Of a stretch of DNA of 64,000 nt, positions 60,670-64,000 are shown in pieces. The notes below the pieces were generated by a model. The model did no database searches, was not told where the DNA came from, and worked only from the letters and a program-made list of their open reading frames with translations. The stretch is taken from contig CCNC01000045.1 of assembly GCA_000824845.1 (NCBI GenBank), positions 141,438 to 205,437 on the forward strand, read 5' to 3'. This DNA is from Mesorhizobium sp. ORS 3359 (lineage in GTDB: Bacteria > Pseudomonadota > Alphaproteobacteria > Rhizobiales > Rhizobiaceae). The position numbers were made by a program, and so were the translations under genes. Each line of letters begins with the position of its first letter. Within the stretch, counting starts at the first letter, position 1.

Positions 60670-62019
60670 ATGTCAGAAAAACGGCAATTGCGGCTCGGCG
60701 CCTTCATGCGCCCCGTCAGTCTTCACACCGGCGCCTGGCGTTATCCGGGCGCTTACGCGGACGCCAACTTCAACTTCGCGCATCTGAAGCGCTTCGCGCA
60801 GACGCTCGAGGCGGCCAAGTTCGACGCCTTCTTCATGGCCGACCATCTGGCCGTGCTCAACATGCCGATCGAGGCGCTGCGGCGCAGCCATACGGTGACA
60901 TCCTTCGAGCCGTTCACGCTGCTCTCGGCGCTCGCCGCCGTCACCGATCACATCGGCCTGGTCGCGACCGCATCGACCACTTTCGACGCGCCCTATCACA
61001 TTGCGCGGCGCTTCGCCTCGCTCGACCATATCAGCGGCGGACGCGCCGGCTGGAACATCGTCACCACCTCCAATCCCGACGCGGCGCTGAATTTCGGCCT
61101 CGACGAGCATGTCGAGCACGACGAGCGCTACCACCGGGCGCGTGAGTTCTACGATGTCGTCACCGGGTTGTGGGACAGTTTTGCCGACGACGCCTTCATC
61201 CGCGACGCGGAGAGCGGCCTCTACTTCGATCCATCGAAACTGCATGTGCTCGACCACAAGGGCGAGCACCTGTCTGTGCGAGGGCCGCTCAACATCGCCA
61301 GGCCGGTGCAGGGCTGGCCGGTCATCGTCCAGGCCGGCGCGTCTGACGTCGGACGCCAACTGGCCGCCGAGACGGCGGAGGTGATCTTCGCTGCGCCGCC
61401 CGACCTGGCATCCGGCCAGCGCTTCCTTGCCGACGTGAAGGGCCGAGCGGAAAAACTTGGCCGCGCGCGCGACGACATCAAGATCCTGCCCGGCGCTTTC
61501 GTCATCGTCGGCGACAGTGTCGAGGAGGCGCGGGCCAAGCGCGCGAAGCTGGACAGCCTCGTCTATTACGAGAGCGGCATCGCCTCGCTGTCGATCGCGC
61601 TCGGCCACGACGCGTCCGGTTTCGATGCGGACGGACCGTTGCCGGACATTCCGGAGACCAATGCCTCGAAGAGCAGCCGCGAACGCGTCATTGAACTGGC
61701 GCGCAAGGAAAATCTAACCGTTCGCCGGCTAGCGCAGCGGCTCGGCGGCTATTCGGGCCTCGCTTTCGTCGGCACCGCCAAGTCCATTGCCGACGAGATG
61801 GAGGAATGGCTGCTCACCGACGGTTCCGACGGCTTCAATGTCATGTTCCCCTATCTGCCCGCCGGGCTCGACGACTTCGCCAAGAAGGTGGTGCCCGAGC
61901 TGCAGCGACGCGGGATCTTCAGGCGCGACTATGAAGGATCGACGCTGCGCGAGAATCTCGGCCTGAAGCGGCCGCCGAACCGGTTCTTCGAAAGCGAGGC
62001 GGTCCGAAAGGCAGGTTGA
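60670..62019 (+). CDS. LLM-class flavin-dependent monooxygenase (NtaA/SnaA/DszA type)
   Basis: The 449-residue protein belongs to the group with FMNH2-dependent monooxygenases acting on aminopolycarboxylates or organosulfur compounds. Tracts are RLGAFM-, FDAFFMADHLAVLN, RRFASLDHISGGRAGWNIVTTSNPDAALNFG and KRPPNRFFE at the end. It needs a separate flavin reductase, not found in the window. The start ATG lacks a strong ribosome-binding site. The family oxidises C-N or C-S compounds; the substrate is unknown. Confidence 0.9.
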   Translation: MSEKRQLRLGAFMRPVSLHTGAWRYPGAYADANFNFAHLKRFAQTLEAAKFDAFFMADHLAVLNMPIEALRRSHTVTSFEPFTLLSALAAVTDHIGLVATASTTFDAPYHIARRFASLDHISGGRAGWNIVTTSNPDAALNFGLDEHVEHDERYHRAREFYDVVTGLWDSFADDAFIRDAESGLYFDPSKLHVLDHKGEHLSVRGPLNIARPVQGWPVIVQAGASDVGRQLAAETAEVIFAAPPDLASGQRFLADVKGRAEKLGRARDDIKILPGAFVIVGDSVEEARAKRAKLDSLVYYESGIASLSIALGHDASGFDADGPLPDIPETNASKSSRERVIELARKENLTVRRLAQRLGGYSGLAFVGTAKSIADEMEEWLLTDGSDGFNVMFPYLPAGLDDFAKKVVPELQRRGIFRRDYEGSTLRENLGLKRPPNRFFESEAVRKAG

Positions 62020-62047
62020 CGCCGGGATCCACACAATCGGCAAAAGC

Positions 62048-62075
62048 AAACGGGCGCGCCGAAGCGCGCCCGTTT
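62048..62075. terminator. Bidirectional terminator between monooxygenase and APC permease
   Basis: A perfect 12-bp stem AAACGGGCGCGC/GCGCGCCCGTTT has a CGAA loop, with A-rich sequence on the left (CAAAAGCAAA) that would serve as the T-run on the minus strand. It separates the convergent genes. Confidence 0.8.
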
Positions 62076-62091
62076 CGTTCAGGTTGCCACG

Positions 62092-63801
62092 TCAGATGAC
62101 GAACACCCAGTTGGCGATCAGCATCACGATCACGCCGGCGGCGAGCGTCAGGTAGGGCAGCATGCCCGCCTTCTTGACCGAGAGATCGGCTCCCGCCATG
62201 CCGAGGTCGGCCATCATATGGTCGGGGAATTTGCCGCCATCCTGGATGTAATGGCGGAAGCAGAACACCGGGATGATCAAGGCAGCCGTGACCAGGCCGG
62301 CCCACAGCGCCATCGGGTTCCAGACCTTGGCGCCGGCGCCCATGAACACCGCGTTGACATAGGCGAAGATGGCGCCGATGCCGAGCAGCCAGGTCGGCGC
62401 ACGCCACGGCCGCGTGATGTGGCCGTTGTCGATGCGGTGGATCCAGCCGGCATTGAGGTTGAGGAAGTTGAAGATGATGTAGCCGCAGTTCGACACGGCG
62501 AGGATGAAGAAGAAGCTCGTCGCGTCGGCCGAGGCGATGGCAAGCACGATCAGGTTGAAGCAGAGGTCGGTCCACATCGCCCGCGTTGGCGCGCCGTGCT
62601 CGTTGACATGGCTGAGATAACGCGGCAGCCAGCCGTCGACCGAGCCCTGGTAGAGCGTGCGCGAGGAGCCGGCCATCGCCGTCATGATGCAGAGCACCAG
62701 CGCCAGGATCATCAGCATGACCAGAAGGCTGTGGATGATCTTGCCGCCGCCGACCATGCCGGCCAGCGCGTCGGCGACGCCCGAGCCGTCGACGATCGGC
62801 GTCGCCAGCATGCCGTTCAGGCCCAGAACACCCTGGAAGGTGAAGGGCACCAGGATGAACAAGAGCATGCAGAGCAGGCCGGAATAGAAGATCGCCTTGA
62901 ACGTGTCGGTGCCGGGGTTCTTGAACTCCGACGTGTAGCAGACCGCGGTCTCGAAGCCGTAGGTCGACCATGCGGCGATGAACATGCCGCCCAGCACGAG
63001 CGTCCAGCCGGCGATGTTCCAGGAGCCCGGGTCAGGCGCATAGGCGGCCGCGAGCGGCACCAGCGGCGAGAAGTTGGCGTAGTCGATCTGGCCGGTGATG
63101 ATCGGCACCACACCGACGATCAGCATGGGGATGATGACCAGCAGGCCGATATATTTCTGCACATTGGCCGTGCCAAGGATGCCGCGATGCTGGATGGCGA
63201 AGATGACCAGCATCAGCACCGCGCCGATGAAGAAGGTGGCGTTGAGCGTGAAGGAGACCGGGCCGAGCGTATGGCCCCACAGCGTCCAGGTGCGGATCGC
63301 CGGCGTCGCCGCGGCCGTCACCGCCGCGATGGCGTCGGCAGGGGCCGCCCCCGCATGCGCGGCGATATAGGCGACGACCTCCGGCGAGGTCTCGGAGAAG
63401 ACCGGGATCGGCGCCAGGGCGTTGAGGATATAGGCGGCGGCGATCGAGCAGCCGAGCGACAGCACCGGCGACCAGGCGAACCAGTTGCACCACACCGACA
63501 GCGGCGCGATGAATTTCGAATAGCGCAGCCAGGCGGTAGCGCCGTAGATCGAGGCGCCGCCCGACTTGTTCGGGAACAGGCCGGCAATCTCCGCGTAGGT
63601 GAAGGATTGCAGGAAGCCCATGATCATGGACACCGTCCAGATCAGAAAGGCCAGCGTCCCGGTCGTGCCGGCAATGCCGCCGATCGAGAACAGGACCAGC
63701 GCCGGAACGCCGCTTGCCACCCAGAAGGCGCCACGCCAGTCGATATGCCTGAGCAGCTTGCTTTCGGCAGGCTGCTCCAGGGCCGTGCTTATCGTGCTCA
63801 T
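62092..63801 (-). CDS. APC-superfamily amino acid/amine permease
   Basis: The 569-residue protein has about twelve to fourteen membrane helices and the APC signatures FSIGGIAGTTGTLAFLIW and EIAGLFPNKSGGASIYGATAWLRYSK near the N terminus. The start at 63801 has GGGGAAG upstream, and the 33-residue in-frame extension to 63900 is basic and unlike a family member. It probably imports an amino acid or amine. The substrate is not clear. Confidence 0.9.
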   Translation of the reverse strand: MSTISTALEQPAESKLLRHIDWRGAFWVASGVPALVLFSIGGIAGTTGTLAFLIWTVSMIMGFLQSFTYAEIAGLFPNKSGGASIYGATAWLRYSKFIAPLSVWCNWFAWSPVLSLGCSIAAAYILNALAPIPVFSETSPEVVAYIAAHAGAAPADAIAAVTAAATPAIRTWTLWGHTLGPVSFTLNATFFIGAVLMLVIFAIQHRGILGTANVQKYIGLLVIIPMLIVGVVPIITGQIDYANFSPLVPLAAAYAPDPGSWNIAGWTLVLGGMFIAAWSTYGFETAVCYTSEFKNPGTDTFKAIFYSGLLCMLLFILVPFTFQGVLGLNGMLATPIVDGSGVADALAGMVGGGKIIHSLLVMLMILALVLCIMTAMAGSSRTLYQGSVDGWLPRYLSHVNEHGAPTRAMWTDLCFNLIVLAIASADATSFFFILAVSNCGYIIFNFLNLNAGWIHRIDNGHITRPWRAPTWLLGIGAIFAYVNAVFMGAGAKVWNPMALWAGLVTAALIIPVFCFRHYIQDGGKFPDHMMADLGMAGADLSVKKAGMLPYLTLAAGVIVMLIANWVFVI

Positions 63802-63980
63802 ATCTTGTGTCTTCCCCTTTTTTCTGTTCCCCGCCGGCGACACTTCGGCTCTCGCGAAGCTTGCTTCCCGGCCACTATGGCCCAACCGCCGTGTTTCCAC
63901 TCAGTCGTATTTTTTTCTTTAGAGTGAAGATTGATCCGGCGCGCTTTCGCGTCAAGCGTTTTGTGAATGTCATGCACTTC

Positions 63981-64000
63981 TTCCCTTCTCCCCTTGTGGG
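63981..64000. repeat. Probable start of a composite intergenic repeat
   Basis: The last bases read like the left end of the rhizobial element that begins CTTCTCCCCTTGTGGG, similar in style to the repeat at 40185-40430. The element is cut by the window end, so this is tentative. Confidence 0.3.

Overview
The window looks like chromosome from a Rhizobiales alphaproteobacterium, most likely Mesorhizobium or a close relative. This rests on the high GC content, the gene repertoire (MFS-Aas fusion, metQNI, mtnAK, many LysR/AraC/XRE/GntR regulators, DUF1127), an AbcR-like small RNA with three stem-loops, and several families of short palindromic intergenic repeats of the kind common in rhizobia. No transposase, integrase, phage gene, tRNA, rRNA or CRISPR array was seen. 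The density of regulator/target pairs suggests an accessory-rich but not recently acquired region.

Layout. 1-11.5 kb holds regulator/enzyme pairs: a GntR fragment; an SDR next to a frameshifted XRE/MmyB-type regulator; a small protein that strongly resembles the cyanobacterial fluorescence recovery protein; a GlxA-type AraC regulator opposite a membrane-anchored DJ-1 protein; a LysR regulator opposite a methyltransferase and a membrane protein; an Lrp regulator opposite an MFS exporter; a GNAT; anmK; and an SDR with a degenerate active site. 11.7-14.7 kb is a three-gene operon (solute-binding protein, DAACS symporter, Asp/Glu racemase). 15.0-18.9 kb is metQ-metN-metI followed by a 2-oxoglutarate/Fe(II) oxygenase. 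About 19.0-19.1 kb is the AbcR-like sRNA, then a frameshifted LysR gene and its divergent medium-chain reductase partner. 21.3-24.7 kb has a PhcB-like methyltransferase and a GGDEF-EAL protein. 24.8-26.6 kb is an AraC/SDR pair, and 26.7-30.1 kb a three-domain lysophospholipid transporter/acyltransferase/acyl-ACP synthetase. A triple 13-bp palindrome array lies about 290 bp upstream of that gene.

30.65-38.08 kb is a tightly packed five-gene cassette: SWIM zinc finger, DUF5691-like protein, MoxR AAA ATPase, DUF5682-like protein carrying two GxxH motifs, and a VWA/MIDAS protein. Its biochemical role is not known to me and it is the best candidate here for an under-described system. It resembles MoxR-VWA chaperone/conflict modules with a putative TraB/Tiki-like metallo-enzyme as effector.

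38.1-46.6 kb contains class II fructose-bisphosphate aldolase, ribH under an FMN riboswitch whose variable arm carries a repeat-like palindrome, a composite intergenic repeat, the methylthioribose salvage genes mtnA and mtnK, and a divergent ribose-type ABC importer that may bring in methylthioribose or a related pentose. 46.7-53.1 kb holds a DUF1127 protein, a winged-helix/TPR regulator, a D-Ala-D-Ala ligase homologue, and a bifunctional class II aldolase/dehydrogenase with its SorC-type regulator. 53.3-64 kb holds an acyl-CoA synthetase, a TetR-RND efflux locus (adaptor and pump separated by a repeat), an LLM flavin monooxygenase and an APC permease.
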